From positions 1,178,001 to 1,242,000 of the forward strand of contig NZ_CP093310.2 in assembly GCF_022631235.3 (NCBI RefSeq): DNA of 64,000 bases. Reading direction: 5' to 3'. Every line of letters starts with the position of its first letter. Within the stretch, counting starts at the first letter, position 1. Made by a program: the position numbers and the translations under genes. The DNA is from Psychrobacter raelei. Its GTDB lineage: Bacteria; Pseudomonadota; Gammaproteobacteria; Pseudomonadales; Moraxellaceae. The notes below the pieces were generated by a model that was not told the origin of the DNA, ran no database searches, and saw only the letters and a list, made by a program, of their open reading frames with translations. This document shows, in pieces, positions 26,405-36,589 of this stretch.

Positions 26405-27589
26405 ATGTCAACAGATAATACTCAGCAAGACAATGTACAGAGCCAGGCCTTGGATTTAAGCAACTTAGATGCCGAAGCTTTATTGGCCCAGATTCAAGGC
26501 GCAAACAGTGGTGATCTAGAAGAGGATACATTGGCGCTAGATGGTCAATTTGACACCTTAATCGCTGACTGTGATGAGGCAGTGATTGCGCTTTATACCA
26601 TCCGTGACTTTATTCGTTTTTGTGTCACTCAGCTGCGTAACTATGATGTGGTTGTGGCGCAAGGTACCAATGATGTATTTGCTGAAGCGGCGGCGATTGT
26701 ATTGCACACTTTATCGTTAGATTGGTCTGCCGATGAGCAGATTTTAGATTGCCGTCTTACTGCCTCTGAAAAAGCGGAGGTATTGGCCTTGTTGCAATCT
26801 CGTATTATAAATCGTCAGCCGCTAAGCTACTTGGTCAACCTAGCTTATTTTTGTGACTTACCTTTTTATGTCGATGAGCGTGTGCTTATCCCAAGATCAC
26901 CAATAGCTGAGCTGATTCGCCAGCAGTTTTATCCTTATTTTGAAACCAACGAAATGGCTCAGCCGCTTGGGGCTGATTCTACCCCTGACTTGCCGTCATT
27001 TTATCTGCATGGCTTAGAGAACAAGCAGTTGTATCAACCTGAGCGTATCTTAGATTTGTGTACCGGCTCTGGCTGTATCGCGATTGCGCTGGCTAGCCGC
27101 TTTAGAGATGCGCTAGTGGATGCCGCTGATATTGATAATTCAGCGCTTGAGGTAGCCGCAGTGAACGTTGAGCACCATGGTATGGAGCATCAGCTTAATC
27201 TTATTGAGTCTGACTTGTTTGAGAAGATTCCTGCCGAAAATCAGTATGAGCTTATCGTAACCAATCCCCCTTATGTCGATGCTGCCGCCATGGCTGAGCT
27301 GCCCCCTGAGTTCATCCACGAGCCTGAGCATGCGTTAGCGGCTGGTCAAGACGGGCTGGATTTGGTGCACAAAATATTAAATGAGGCAGCCGATTATCTG
27401 TCTCCTGAAGGCCTGTTAGTGTGTGAAGTGGGGGATAGTGATTGGGCGCTGCGCCAAGCCTACCCAGAGATTCAGTTTAACTGGTTGAGCTTTGCTCGCG
27501 GCGGCAGTGGTGTTTTTGCCATTGACCGTGAGGAATTAATCACTTATCGTCATCTGTTTGAGGCTCAAGTGGCTCAGCTAAATTCATAA
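26405..27589 (+). CDS. prmB: Ribosomal protein L3 glutamine methyltransferase
   Basis: PrmB methylates a glutamine of ribosomal protein L3. The C-terminal Rossmann methyltransferase domain has ILDLCTGSGCIAIALA at about residues 215-230 for SAM binding. The glutamine-site motif NPPY is at 287-290. The PrmB/HemK N-terminal helical domain is visible before it (QPLSYLVNLAYFCDLPFYVD, then LIPRSPIAELI). At 394 residues the protein is longer than E. coli PrmB (310), with an acidic N-terminal tail of about 50 residues and an insert near 180-200. PrmB rather than PrmC is chosen because of the PRSPI and YFCDLPFYVD pattern and the aroC neighbour, as in enteric bacteria. Confidence 0.92.
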   Translation: MSTDNTQQDNVQSQALDLSNLDAEALLAQIQGANSGDLEEDTLALDGQFDTLIADCDEAVIALYTIRDFIRFCVTQLRNYDVVVAQGTNDVFAEAAAIVLHTLSLDWSADEQILDCRLTASEKAEVLALLQSRIINRQPLSYLVNLAYFCDLPFYVDERVLIPRSPIAELIRQQFYPYFETNEMAQPLGADSTPDLPSFYLHGLENKQLYQPERILDLCTGSGCIAIALASRFRDALVDAADIDNSALEVAAVNVEHHGMEHQLNLIESDLFEKIPAENQYELIVTNPPYVDAAAMAELPPEFIHEPEHALAAGQDGLDLVHKILNEAADYLSPEGLLVCEVGDSDWALRQAYPEIQFNWLSFARGGSGVFAIDREELITYRHLFEAQVAQLNS

Positions 27590-27711
27590 TTGATTTAAGC
27601 CACATAAACCGTTTAAATAGAGCTCATCGTTGAGTGTGAGCGCAAATTAAGCCAATAAACACCCTGATAATTGATACCATAACTGATACGATAAATAAGA
27701 TTGAGCATGAT

Positions 27712-28815
27712 ATGGCAGGAAATAGTATTGGACAAGCATTTAAGGTAACCACGTGCGGTGAGTCACACGGGGCAGGACTGATGGCCATCGTTGATGGGGT
27801 ACCGCCTGGATTGCCATTAACCAGTGAGGACTTGCAGTTAGACTTAGATCGCCGCAAACCCGGCACCTCTAAATTTGCCACCCAGCGCCGTGAGCCTGAT
27901 GAGGTAGAGATTATCTCAGGTGTGTTTGAGGGTAAAACCACAGGCACCTCTATTGGTCTATTGATTCGCAATACCAACCAAAAATCAAAAGACTATAGCG
28001 ATATCAAGGATACCTTTCGCCCCGGCCATGCCGATTATACTTATAGTATGAAATATGGCTTTCGTGACTATCGCGGCGGCGGTCGCTCCTCAGCGCGTGA
28101 GACAGCGATGCGGGTAGCGGCAGGTGCCATTGCCAAGAAGTACCTAAAGCAGCGCTTAGGTATCGAAATTCATGGTCACGTGGTATTGATGGGCAATGAG
28201 GCGGCCGCTGTAACAGACCCGAATCAGATTGATTGGCAGTTTGTGAACAGTAACCCGTTTTTTTGTGCAGACCCTGACGCTCTGCCTCGCTTTGAGGCGT
28301 TGATTGAACGCCTGCGCAAAGAAGGCACCAGCTGCGGTGCGAAACTTGAAGTGATTGCTTCAGGCGTGCCTGTGGGTCTGGGTGAGCCGGTATTTGATCG
28401 CTTAGATGCCGATATTGCCCATGCCATGATGAGCATTAATGCGGTAAAAGGCGTGGAGATTGGTGATGGCATGCGTGTGGCGGAGCAGTTTGGTCATATT
28501 GCCCGCGATGAGTTAACGCCCGATGGCTTTACCGCCAATCATTCAGGCGGTATCTTAGGGGGCATCTCATCAGGCCAGGATATTAAAGTGAGTATTGCTT
28601 TAAAGCCCACATCCAGTATCACCACCCCAGGTAAGAGTATTGACCAGCAAGGTCAGCCAGTGGATATGCTTACCAAAGGTCGTCATGACCCCTGTGTTGG
28701 CGTAAGGGCTACGCCCATTGCTGAAGCGATGCTGGCCATTGTGCTGCTCGATCATTATTTGCGTCATCGAGGCCAAAATGCTGATGTCACCCAACCGGTG
28801 GCTCCTATTGCTTAA
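27712..28815 (+). CDS. aroC: Chorismate synthase
   Basis: AroC converts EPSP to chorismate with reduced FMN, the last shikimate step. The 367 residues start [20 protein letters not shown] and show [40 protein letters not shown] and [10 protein letters not shown], all family signatures. TATAGTATGAAATATGGCTT-type codons encode the conserved [15 protein letters not shown] loop. It follows prmB by 122 bases and is closed by a strong terminator. Length is normal. Confidence 0.97.
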   Translation: MAGNSIGQAFKVTTCGESHGAGLMAIVDGVPPGLPLTSEDLQLDLDRRKPGTSKFATQRREPDEVEIISGVFEGKTTGTSIGLLIRNTNQKSKDYSDIKDTFRPGHADYTYSMKYGFRDYRGGGRSSARETAMRVAAGAIAKKYLKQRLGIEIHGHVVLMGNEAAAVTDPNQIDWQFVNSNPFFCADPDALPRFEALIERLRKEGTSCGAKLEVIASGVPVGLGEPVFDRLDADIAHAMMSINAVKGVEIGDGMRVAEQFGHIARDELTPDGFTANHSGGILGGISSGQDIKVSIALKPTSSITTPGKSIDQQGQPVDMLTKGRHDPCVGVRATPIAEAMLAIVLLDHYLRHRGQNADVTQPVAPIA

Positions 28816-28846
28816 GCGCTACAGGTAATAGGTATCCGCAGCAGAT

Positions 28847-28897
28847 AGGTGGGAGGTGATGGGCCAAAAACTTGGCCTTATCATCTCCTATTTTTTT
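28847..28897 (+). terminator. aroC terminator
   Basis: GGAGGTGAT pairs with ATCATCTCC (one G-U) and GGCCAA with TTGGCC in a long stem, followed by seven T. Confidence 0.9.
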
Positions 28898-29066
28898 GGC
28901 TCAGCCTTGAGTAAACAAAGCGCGGCTTATGTCCATGTGAAACTTGGTATGACCTTTGCTAGATGATGGCAGGCGAGCTTTAGTAGCAGTTTGGTAATAA
29001 ACATTGTAATACAAGCATAAAATGCCAATATATAAAGGGATAGGATATAAAAAATCAGAGGATATT

Positions 29067-29729
29067 ATGATGAATAACACCCTGCAGGACGAGTTTGAAA
29101 CCAGCGATCAACGGGCTGATGCGACGCAAATACAGTCGGCTAAGGTGAGTGATGAGCAAGTTATCAACTGGATTAAATCTCGCCGCAGTATTGGCAATTT
29201 AAGTATTCCTGCACCCACGAAGCGGCAGCTTGAGGCCGCCATTGAATGTGCCATGAGCGCCCCAGATCATAAGAAGCTACAGCCTTGGCGCTTTACCGTT
29301 ACTCAAGGGCAGGCAAGACATGAGTTAGGCCGAGCCTTATTGGCAGCAGCACAGGCTAAAGCTTTGCGTGAGGGCAGTGAGCTTGAGGAACGTAGCGCAG
29401 AGAAAACCTTAAAAATGCCGCTGCGGGCGCCCGTTATTATCACGGTAGTGACACGGATGAGATATCATGAAAAAGTGCCTGCCTTTGAGCAGCTATTAAG
29501 TAGTGGCGCCGCTGTACAAAATCTTATCTTGGCACTGCAAGCTCAAGGCTTTAGCACAGTTTGGCGTACGGGGCCTTTGGCCAATGAGCCTGCCGTAAAA
29601 AGCTACTTTAATGTGGGTGCAGAAGATTATATAACCGCCTTTGTCTATGTGGGCAGCAGCCACTGTGCCATGCCTGCCCGCGGTGACATTGATACCCAAG
29701 GCTTTGTGACTTATCAAAACGGATTATAA
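29067..29729 (+). CDS. Nitroreductase family protein, YdjA-like
   Basis: This 220-residue FMN-dependent oxidoreductase of the NfsB/YdjA group has KSRRSIGNLSIPAPTKRQLE at the start of the fold. APDHKKLQPWRFTV (flavin and dimer contacts), SSGAAVQNLILALQAQGF and VWRTGPLA follow. Such enzymes use NAD(P)H to reduce nitro or quinone compounds; the natural substrate is unknown. ATG at 29067 is preferred over an in-frame start at 29022 because AGAGGA lies just upstream. A hydrophilic tail of about 30 residues precedes the fold. It stands between aroC (with a terminator) and gpsA. Confidence 0.88.
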   Translation: MMNNTLQDEFETSDQRADATQIQSAKVSDEQVINWIKSRRSIGNLSIPAPTKRQLEAAIECAMSAPDHKKLQPWRFTVTQGQARHELGRALLAAAQAKALREGSELEERSAEKTLKMPLRAPVIITVVTRMRYHEKVPAFEQLLSSGAAVQNLILALQAQGFSTVWRTGPLANEPAVKSYFNVGAEDYITAFVYVGSSHCAMPARGDIDTQGFVTYQNGL

Positions 29730-29801
29730 CGGTAGCTTGGCTACTGCATAGATTTTTTATTGTTTATAACTTGATACTTTTATTATTTTAGCGAGAAAGC
29801 C

Positions 29802-31190
29802 ATGTCAGATAATACCCAAAAACAACCAGATGCAGACGCCCAAGAGCATCAAAAATTGAAAAAGTCGGTAACGCCCGATGGCTCAGATAGCCATCAGAAC
29901 GACCAGAACAACCAGCCAGACACGGCTCAAGCCGAGCGCCAAAACGAGCAAACGGGTGCTGAAACTAAAGCTGAAAAGCCGGTCTTTAATGCTGGTTTAT
30001 TAAGCAGCTTATTTGAAAAAGCCACTAAAGTGAGTAAGGCTAAGCGCACCACCCAAACCTTAGATCCTACTGTGGTAGAGGAGACGGTGATGCACAATAT
30101 GGCCAAGCCTCAAGGCACTAAGTCGCCACATACGCTGCGCTTGGCCTTTTTGGGTGGTGGCAGCTTTGGTACCGCTATGTCAAACTTGGCAGCACGTAAT
30201 GGCTGTGATTCAACGCTTTGGGTACGCAACAAACGCACGGTTAAGTCGCTACAAAAAAACCGTGTTAATAAAAAGTATTTACCCGGCTATATTTTGGATG
30301 AGCGCTTAAAGTATGAGCATGATTTAAAGGCGGCGGTACAAGACAAAGACATTATCTTTGTGGCGGTACCGAGCTCTGCTTTTAGAGAGACTTTAAGGAA
30401 GATTCGTCCTTATTTAAGTGGTCAGTCGGTGGTTTCGTTGACCAAGGGTATGGAGAAAGACACCTTTAGCTTAATGAGTGACATCATCAGCCAGGAGCTG
30501 CCGGAGGTGAATTTTGGGGTAATGTCAGGGCCTAACTTGGCGGTTGAGATTATGCAAAACATGCCTTCAGCCTCTGTGATAGCCAGTGACTCTGAGCCTT
30601 TGCGCCATGCTGTACAGTCAGCGCTGCACAGTGCGTTTTTTAGAGTATTCGCCTCAGATGATATTAAAGGGGTTGAGCTTGGCGGCGCATTAAAGAATAT
30701 TTATGCCATCGCCATGGGTATGGCGGCCTCCTACAATGTAGGTGAGAACACCAAGGCCATGCTATTAACAAGAGGTCTGGCAGAGATGAGCCGCTTTGGA
30801 GTGGCATCCGGTGCCAATCCTCTGACTTTCTTGGGTCTAGCTGGGGTGGGCGACTTATACGCCACTTGTAGCTCGGAGCTAAGCCGCAACTATCGTATTG
30901 GTAACATGCTTGGCAATGGCATGAGCTTGGAGGCTGCCATTAAGAAGCTGGGTCAAACTGCTGAAGGGGTGAACACCATTCAGCAAGTGCATGAAAAAGC
31001 CACTAAGCTTGGGATTTATATGCCCATCACTCATGCGCTGTATGCGGTTATCTTTGAGGATCAAGCGGCATTGGGTGTGGCACTGAATCTGATGGAATCA
31101 GGATTTAGAAGTGATGTGGAGTTTGTGATGCCGCATGAGTACAGCAATGAGAGCTTAAATGCCCAAATGAATGCCACGTCAAAAAAATAA
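29802..31190 (+). CDS. gpsA: Glycerol-3-phosphate dehydrogenase [NAD(P)+], with long N-terminal extension
   Basis: GpsA makes sn-glycerol 3-phosphate for phospholipids from dihydroxyacetone phosphate. The NAD-binding motif AFLGGGSFGTAMS begins only at about residue 115. The rest of the fold is standard: WVRNKRT, SLTKGME, SGPNLAVEI, GGALKNIYAIAMGM and LAGVGDLYATC, with the catalytic Lys in GALKN. Usual length is about 340, here 462. The extra 110 residues are rich in Gln, Asp, Asn and Lys, except for a short amphipathic part (FNAGLLSSLFEKATK) near residues 62-76. The start follows AGCGAGAAAGCC. sixA follows nine bases after its stop codon. Confidence 0.95.
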   Translation: MSDNTQKQPDADAQEHQKLKKSVTPDGSDSHQNDQNNQPDTAQAERQNEQTGAETKAEKPVFNAGLLSSLFEKATKVSKAKRTTQTLDPTVVEETVMHNMAKPQGTKSPHTLRLAFLGGGSFGTAMSNLAARNGCDSTLWVRNKRTVKSLQKNRVNKKYLPGYILDERLKYEHDLKAAVQDKDIIFVAVPSSAFRETLRKIRPYLSGQSVVSLTKGMEKDTFSLMSDIISQELPEVNFGVMSGPNLAVEIMQNMPSASVIASDSEPLRHAVQSALHSAFFRVFASDDIKGVELGGALKNIYAIAMGMAASYNVGENTKAMLLTRGLAEMSRFGVASGANPLTFLGLAGVGDLYATCSSELSRNYRIGNMLGNGMSLEAAIKKLGQTAEGVNTIQQVHEKATKLGIYMPITHALYAVIFEDQAALGVALNLMESGFRSDVEFVMPHEYSNESLNAQMNATSKK

Positions 31191-31199
31191 GGAGGCCTT

Positions 31200-31655
31200 A
31201 TGCAGGTTATTTTCATGCGCCACGGTGAAGCGCAGAACTATAATGATAATGACGCCGAGCGGCAACTAACTCAACTTGGCCAACAACAAGCGGCCGAAAC
31301 CGCACAGCATCTGTTAAGTCAGTATCAGCCAGATGCCTTTGTGGTCAGCCCCTATGTTAGAGCGCAGCAGACCTTAGAGGCGCTGCGTCAATTTGCACCT
31401 GAGATACCGGTCATCGTACAGCCCAACATTACTCCAGGCGATGACCCGTTACAGGCACTGCACAGCTTAATGGATGTCGATGGTGAGTGTGTGGTGGTGG
31501 TGTGTCATATGCCGATTGTGGCAAAGATGGCTGCACAGCTGACCGCAGATGAGCCTGAGCCATTTAGTCTTGCAGAAGCTCGAATATTTGAAACTGTATT
31601 TATTGCGCCAAACATGGGCCATGAGATAGGGCGTTATGTGCCTAAGCAGTATTAG
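31200..31655 (+). CDS. sixA: Phosphohistidine phosphatase SixA
   Basis: SixA belongs to the histidine phosphatase superfamily and removes phosphate from histidine of phosphocarrier domains. The 151 residues contain the phosphohistidine site MRHGEAQNYN, the second arginine in SPYVRAQQT, and VVVCHMPIV with the second catalytic His. AGGAGG lies just before the ATG and overlaps the end of gpsA's spacer, so the two genes are co-translated. The pairing gpsA-sixA is also seen in pseudomonads and Acinetobacter, as far as I recall. Confidence 0.9.
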   Translation: MQVIFMRHGEAQNYNDNDAERQLTQLGQQQAAETAQHLLSQYQPDAFVVSPYVRAQQTLEALRQFAPEIPVIVQPNITPGDDPLQALHSLMDVDGECVVVVCHMPIVAKMAAQLTADEPEPFSLAEARIFETVFIAPNMGHEIGRYVPKQY

Positions 31656-31681
31656 CAGCTTTATGGCTTAGCTAATTTTTT
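31650..31681 (+). terminator. Weak terminator after sixA
   Basis: TTAGC and GCTAA enclose a small AGC/GCT stem and are followed by six T. The stem is short, so function is uncertain. Confidence 0.4.
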
Positions 31682-31717
31682 GCTGGCTGAAAAAACAACT
31701 TTAAAAAGGGGGCAATA

Positions 31718-32254
31718 ATGGACCCGAAGCATTCTGATAATAATAGTGGCAAACCCACATTAGATAAGCCAAATATTGATAGGCCAGTCTTTGACTCAAC
31801 TACTGAGTTTGGGCATTCAAACTTGGTGCGTCAACCCATAGGTGCGCCTGATATATTAAGCCATGAGCAGCAAGAGTCTTTGATTCGTTATAACCACATC
31901 ACCTACTTATTATATGCGCTTAGCTTTTTTACAGCGGGCTTGATGTGGATAGTGCCTATTGTTATGAATTATGCCCGCCGCCAGCAGGCTGATGGAACTT
32001 GGCTTGCCACACATTTTGATTGGCAAATTAAGACCTTTTGGTACAGTATTATCTTAGGCATCCTAGGCATTATCATAGGTGTGATTGGCTTAGGCGGATT
32101 GGGGATAGGTGTGTTTGCCGATAGCTCAAATGTAGCCTTAGGCTCAACTGCTCTTACTGTGGTCGGCGGCATTATATTTTTGTTTTCAATCATTTGGCAC
32201 ATCTACCGTATTGTCAAAGGCTGGATAGCCTTAAGTGATAAGCGGCCTATTTAG
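31718..32254 (+). CDS. Membrane protein, DUF4870-like
   Basis: The 178-residue protein has a hydrophilic N-terminus of about 60 residues rich in Asp/Asn/Pro. Three or four membrane helices follow: YLLYALSFFTAGLMWIVPIV, then TFWYSIILGILGIIIGVIG and LTVVGGIIFLFSIIWHIY. RIVKGW near the end and the DWQIKTFWY turn resemble DUF4870 and related small Neisseria/Moraxella membrane proteins of unknown role. GGGGGC lies seven bases before the ATG. It sits between sixA and pyrD with its own spacing on both sides. Confidence 0.75.
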   Translation: MDPKHSDNNSGKPTLDKPNIDRPVFDSTTEFGHSNLVRQPIGAPDILSHEQQESLIRYNHITYLLYALSFFTAGLMWIVPIVMNYARRQQADGTWLATHFDWQIKTFWYSIILGILGIIIGVIGLGGLGIGVFADSSNVALGSTALTVVGGIIFLFSIIWHIYRIVKGWIALSDKRPI

Positions 32255-32310
32255 TAAGTGGCCATAATAAACGTGCCAAATCTCACAGTGACATCAATCA
32301 CTTAGCTGTA

Positions 32311-32346
32311 TTTTAGTGGTTATTTTAGTGGTTATTTTAGTTGTGA
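32311..32346. repeat. Three 12-bp tandem units upstream of pyrD
   Basis: TTTTAGTGGTTA occurs twice and is followed by the diverged TTTTAGTTGTGA. The units lie about 150-180 bases before the pyrD start. Confidence 0.85.
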
Positions 32347-32493
32347 CTAATCGATGATTTGGCTTACGTATGCTGTTATAATCAATACCTCTTGAGTAGA
32401 ACACAACTTATCTTGAGTAAACCCATAATTGATCGAATGTGCTTGATTGCCATCTTCTAAATTTACTTATTTCATAACAGGTTACCTAGCGTT

Positions 32494-33528
32494 ATGTCCT
32501 ACGCCTTACTACGCCCTTTCTTATTTAATTTAGATCCTGAACATGCTCATGAGCTTACGCTGCAACTGTTAGAAAAAGCGCACAAAGCTCGGGCGCTTGG
32601 TTTTATCTATTCTCAGCAGTCTTTGCCGACTGAATGTATGGGTTTGCAGTTTTCAAACCCTGTGGGATTGGCAGCCGGCTTAGATAAAAATGGTCAATAT
32701 ATTGATGCGTTGGCTGAGCTTGGTTTTGGCTTTATCGAAGTGGGTACTGTGACGCCAAGACCGCAGCAAGGTAATGAAAAACCGCGCTTATTTAGAATCA
32801 AAGAGGCCGATGCGATTATCAACCGTATGGGCTTTAATAATCTAGGGGTGGATCGCTTAATCCAGAACGTTCAGCGTGCAAAATACAAAGGCAATATCGG
32901 CATAAATATTGGAAAAAATGCAGTGACGCCGGTTGAAAATGCCGCCGATGACTACATATATTGCTTAGACCGCGTATATCCTCATGCCTCTTATATTACG
33001 GTCAATATCTCCTCTCCAAACACCAAAAATCTACGTGACTTGCAAAGTGGTGAGGCCTTAACTGAGCTGCTAGACAGCATAAAAAACCGTCATAGTCAGC
33101 TGGCAACAGAGTATGGGTTTTATGTGCCCATGGTGCTAAAAGTAGCACCAGACTTAACCCCTGAGCAGGTCGATTATATTGCCAACCAGCTTATTGAATT
33201 TGATATTGATGGCTTGATTGCTACCAATACTACGTTAAGTAGAACAGGGGTAGAGGACTTGCCGTTTGGTGATGAGGCAGGTGGACTCTCAGGTCGCCCT
33301 GTGGGTCATCTAAGTACCCAGATTATCGAACAGTTTTATGAGCGACTAGAGGGTAAGGTGCCTATTATTGGGGTTGGCGGTATTGATAGTGGAGATAAGG
33401 CGGTACGTAAGTTAAACGCTGGCGCTACCATGATACAGCTGTACAGCGGTATGATTTATCAAGGGCCAAAACTGGTGCAGCAGTGTGTCGAAGCCATTAC
33501 CAGTCATCGTGATGCCATGATGCTTTAG
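32494..33528 (+). CDS. pyrD: Dihydroorotate dehydrogenase (quinone), class 2
   Basis: PyrD oxidises dihydroorotate to orotate at the inner membrane, passing electrons to quinone. The 344 residues have the N-terminal amphipathic helices for membrane contact ([17 protein letters not shown]). The FMN barrel follows with [46 protein letters not shown] (catalytic Ser of class 2 nearby) and GVGGIDSG. The order pyrD, cvpA, purF on one strand with short gaps suggests one transcript for pyrimidine and purine supply. Confidence 0.97.
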   Translation: MSYALLRPFLFNLDPEHAHELTLQLLEKAHKARALGFIYSQQSLPTECMGLQFSNPVGLAAGLDKNGQYIDALAELGFGFIEVGTVTPRPQQGNEKPRLFRIKEADAIINRMGFNNLGVDRLIQNVQRAKYKGNIGINIGKNAVTPVENAADDYIYCLDRVYPHASYITVNISSPNTKNLRDLQSGEALTELLDSIKNRHSQLATEYGFYVPMVLKVAPDLTPEQVDYIANQLIEFDIDGLIATNTTLSRTGVEDLPFGDEAGGLSGRPVGHLSTQIIEQFYERLEGKVPIIGVGGIDSGDKAVRKLNAGATMIQLYSGMIYQGPKLVQQCVEAITSHRDAMML

Positions 33529-33573
33529 TAAGCCATCAATTGATAAAACAACTAAAGTAGGCGTGGAGAGAGT

Positions 33574-34125
33574 ATGGGGTTTTTAGACATTGTTATTGCC
33601 ATTATGGTGCTGGCGGGGTTGTGGCGAGGCTTTAGCGCAGGTTTTATTCGTAGCGCCATCTCGCTGGTAGGCTGGTTTATTGCCCTATTAGCTGCAACGC
33701 ACTTGGCCGATGATGTGGCGCCTTATTTGGCCAATGTTGTCAGCTCCCCCGTATTACAGATGGGCGCAGGCTTTTTGGCCGTGGTACTTATCGTAATGCT
33801 GGTGATTCAGATACTCACCATGCTGGTGTCTGGTATTGTCAAAAGCCTAAAGCTTGGTTTTATTGACCAGCTGGCCGGCGGGGTACTGGGTGCTTTTAAA
33901 AACCTACTTGTGGTGCTGGTGATGCTTAGTGTATCAGCGCCGGTACTGGTCAATACGGCCATGTGGCAGTCTTCTATGCTTGCGCCAGAGCTACTGCCTT
34001 ATGCCCCTTTTGCCAAAGAATTTGCTACCAAAGTGTTGGGTGAGGCATGGCAACAAATTGATGTGCCTGACTCGAAAAGCAATGATCCCTCTGCTGTTGA
34101 TTCAAACTCAATGGAGCAGCAGTAA
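33574..34125 (+). CDS. cvpA: CvpA family membrane protein
   Basis: CvpA is an inner-membrane protein named for colicin V production and often found before purF; its biochemical role is not settled. The 183 residues include four hydrophobic segments, starting GFLDIVIAIMVLAGLWRGFS with the conserved RGFSAGFIRS turn. LAGGVLGAFKNLLVV and a hydrophilic C-terminal tail (SKSNDPSAVDSNS) follow. GGAGAG lies upstream of the ATG. Spacing to purF is about 100 bases, and both are downstream of pyrD. Confidence 0.93.
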   Translation: MGFLDIVIAIMVLAGLWRGFSAGFIRSAISLVGWFIALLAATHLADDVAPYLANVVSSPVLQMGAGFLAVVLIVMLVIQILTMLVSGIVKSLKLGFIDQLAGGVLGAFKNLLVVLVMLSVSAPVLVNTAMWQSSMLAPELLPYAPFAKEFATKVLGEAWQQIDVPDSKSNDPSAVDSNSMEQQ

Positions 34126-34229
34126 GCGGGTTGATAACCAAAAGCTGAGTGTTTTCAGCGATGAAGTGTAGTTTAGCCACCACTAAATGAATCTTTTAAC
34201 CAGTAAAGACTATTTTAAAAGGATAGAGT

Positions 34230-35765
34230 ATGTGTGGAGTTGTAGGTGTTGCAGCACATGAACCAGTCAACCAGATGTTGTATGACGCATTAACTGTACT
34301 TCAACACCGTGGGCAAGATGCCGCTGGTATCGTGACCATGAAAGATGGACGCTTTTTTCTGCGTAAAGACAATGGTATGGTGCGTGATGTGTTTATGACA
34401 CGTCATATGTTGCGACTTGTGGGTGAGTTTGGTGTGGGTCATGTCAGATACCCAACAGCAGGCACTTCAAGTAGTGCAGAGGCACAACCTTTTTATGTAA
34501 ACTCTCCTTATGGCATTACACTTGCACATAATGGTAACTTGACCAATGCAGAAACCTTGGCAAAAGAGCTGTATCAAGATGACCTACGTCATCTAAATAC
34601 CAACTCTGACTCAGAGGTATTATTAAACGTATTGGCGCATGAAATTCAGGCATTAGGCAAAACTCAGCCTACGCCCGATGACATTTTTGATGCGATCAGC
34701 TCAATGTATAAGCGTATCGAAGGCGCTTATGCTGTAGTGGCGCTAATTACTGGTCAAGGCCTGATTGCTTTCAGAGACCCTAATGGTATTCGTCCACTGA
34801 TTTACGGCGAGCGTGAAGCTGCTGATGGCCGCATCGAATACATGGTAGCTTCAGAGTCAGTGGCTCTGACTGGATCAGGATTCAAAGTGGTTCGTGATAT
34901 CAAGCCTGGTGAAGCCATCTTTATTGACCTTGATAATAAGATGCACACCCGTCAATGTACGGAGCAAAAAGAGTACACCCCTTGTATGTTTGAGTATGTA
35001 TATTTTGCGCGTCCAGATTCTATTATGGACAACATCTCAGTATACAAAGCGCGTCTGCGTATGGGTGAGAAATTGGCTCAGAAGATTTTGGATGAGTGGG
35101 GCAATGAGCACGATATCGACGTGGTTATTCCTATCCCAGATACATCACGTACCTCAGCGATGGAGCTGGCGCTTAAGCTTAATGTGAAGTACCGCGAAGG
35201 CTTTATGAAAAACCGCTATATCGGCCGCACCTTTATTATGCCCGGTCAGCAGCAGCGCAAAAAATCGGTGCGCCAAAAGCTAAATGCAGTACCGCTTGAA
35301 TTTAAAAATAAAAATGTCTTATTGGTCGATGACTCTATCGTACGTGGTACGACCTGTCATGAGATTATCCAAATGGCGCGTGATGCCGGCGCCAATAAGG
35401 TGTTTTTTGCCAGCGCCGCGCCACCGGTTAAATTCCCGAATGTCTATGGCATTGATATGCCAGTGCGTCATGAGCTGATTGCATCAGGTCATACGGTAGA
35501 AGAGGTTCGTGACATTATCGGTGCTGACCGTTTGATTTTCCAAGACCTAGATGACTTGATTGAAGCGGTACAAGATACTAAGCACAGCAAAGTAGAAGGT
35601 TTTGATTGTGCGGTATTCGATGGTAAATACATCACAGGTACCATTACCCCTGAGTATTTAGACTACCTGCAAGAGCAGCGCAACGATCAGGCCAAAAGCA
35701 AGGCAGTGGGAGTGGAAGTCATTGCAGATACGCCAGTGGACATGACTGGGGTGCAAGAAAACTAA
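34230..35765 (+). CDS. purF: Amidophosphoribosyltransferase
   Basis: PurF makes phosphoribosylamine from PRPP and glutamine, committing to purine synthesis. The N-terminal nucleophile is Cys2 in MCGVVGV, giving an Ntn-type glutaminase after Met removal. [19 protein letters not shown] and HNGNLTNAE follow. The C-terminal phosphoribosyltransferase domain has the PRPP loop [13 protein letters not shown]. At 511 residues it is close to E. coli PurF (505). AAAGGATAGAGT precedes the ATG. A strong terminator follows. I see no convincing PurR-type operator. Confidence 0.97.
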   Translation: MCGVVGVAAHEPVNQMLYDALTVLQHRGQDAAGIVTMKDGRFFLRKDNGMVRDVFMTRHMLRLVGEFGVGHVRYPTAGTSSSAEAQPFYVNSPYGITLAHNGNLTNAETLAKELYQDDLRHLNTNSDSEVLLNVLAHEIQALGKTQPTPDDIFDAISSMYKRIEGAYAVVALITGQGLIAFRDPNGIRPLIYGEREAADGRIEYMVASESVALTGSGFKVVRDIKPGEAIFIDLDNKMHTRQCTEQKEYTPCMFEYVYFARPDSIMDNISVYKARLRMGEKLAQKILDEWGNEHDIDVVIPIPDTSRTSAMELALKLNVKYREGFMKNRYIGRTFIMPGQQQRKKSVRQKLNAVPLEFKNKNVLLVDDSIVRGTTCHEIIQMARDAGANKVFFASAAPPVKFPNVYGIDMPVRHELIASGHTVEEVRDIIGADRLIFQDLDDLIEAVQDTKHSKVEGFDCAVFDGKYITGTITPEYLDYLQEQRNDQAKSKAVGVEVIADTPVDMTGVQEN

Positions 35766-35860
35766 GCGAGGCGTTTAAGATCATTATCATCTGATAATAT
35801 AAAGCAGATTGATGTTAACTGAAAAATTGCCCGCCAAGCTCACCATTAGTTTGTTATGAT

Positions 35861-35893
35861 AAAAGCACTGCATAATTTATGCGGTGCTTTTTT
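35861..35893 (+). terminator. purF terminator
   Basis: AAAAGCACTGCAT and ATGCGGTGCTTTT form a 13-bp stem (one T-G) with a 5-base loop, then a T tract. Confidence 0.9.
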
Positions 35894-35966
35894 ATGCCCA
35901 TAATAGACCACAGTTTCTTTGTTTGAGCTTTAACTAATAACAAACTAAAAATAAAATAGGACGGTT

Positions 35967-36482
35967 ATGTTTCAGACATCTTTAAATAAAATTGCGATTG
36001 GCTCGCTGCTGAGTATCACTCTGGTAGCTCAAGCCATGACGGTACAAGCTGCCACTCAGGGCGTCAACCCCAGCCAAAACTCTCATCCACCCAAACCCAA
36101 AGTGAATATCGTCAGCAAAACAGCGCCTATTTTTTATGGTTCACAAGGCGCTTATCCTTTTTCTAAGGCAGTTCGGGCAGGCGATACTTTGTATCTATCA
36201 GGCGAACTGGGTATGAAAGACAATAAACTGGTATCAGGTGGTATTAAAGCGCAGACCGCTCAGGCCTTAGACAATATCAATCAAACCCTGTTAAGCTACG
36301 GTTACCAAAGCTCGGACTTGGTCAAATGTATGGTGATGCTCACTGATATTAAAGATTTTGATGCATTTAATGACGTGTATCAGAGCAAGCTAAGTAAACC
36401 ATATCCGGTACGCTCAGCCTTTGCCGTTAAAGACTTGGCACTAGGTGCTAAAGTTGAAATAGAGTGCATGGCCGTTAAATAG
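35967..36482 (+). CDS. Exported RidA-family protein
   Basis: The 171-residue product is a RidA/YjgF/UK114 domain behind a signal peptide (IGSLLSITLVAQAMTVQA|A), so it should act in the periplasm. Cytosolic RidA hydrolyses reactive enamines and imines. The domain shows GAYPFSKAVRAGDTLYLSGE, QTAQALDNINQTL, and the catalytic-type Arg in YPVRSAFAV with the late Glu in KVEIECMAVK. Several exported members of the family exist, with unclear substrates. GGACGG lies upstream of the ATG. It is a single-gene unit between the purF terminator and its own. Confidence 0.85.
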   Translation: MFQTSLNKIAIGSLLSITLVAQAMTVQAATQGVNPSQNSHPPKPKVNIVSKTAPIFYGSQGAYPFSKAVRAGDTLYLSGELGMKDNKLVSGGIKAQTAQALDNINQTLLSYGYQSSDLVKCMVMLTDIKDFDAFNDVYQSKLSKPYPVRSAFAVKDLALGAKVEIECMAVK

Positions 36483-36513
36483 CCAGCTTAGGTTGGGCTA
36501 GTATGGATCATAA

Positions 36514-36542
36514 AAAAGACGCCCTGATACAAGGCGTCTTTT
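36514..36542. terminator. Bidirectional terminator
   Basis: AAAAGACGCC and GGCGTCTTTT pair over ten bases with a 9-base loop, with T tracts on both strands. It serves the RidA-like gene and the opposing anion transporter gene. Confidence 0.85.
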
Positions 36543-36589
36543 GGTGTTCTGGCTTTGGACAATATAACGGCTGCGCAATAACACAGGGG

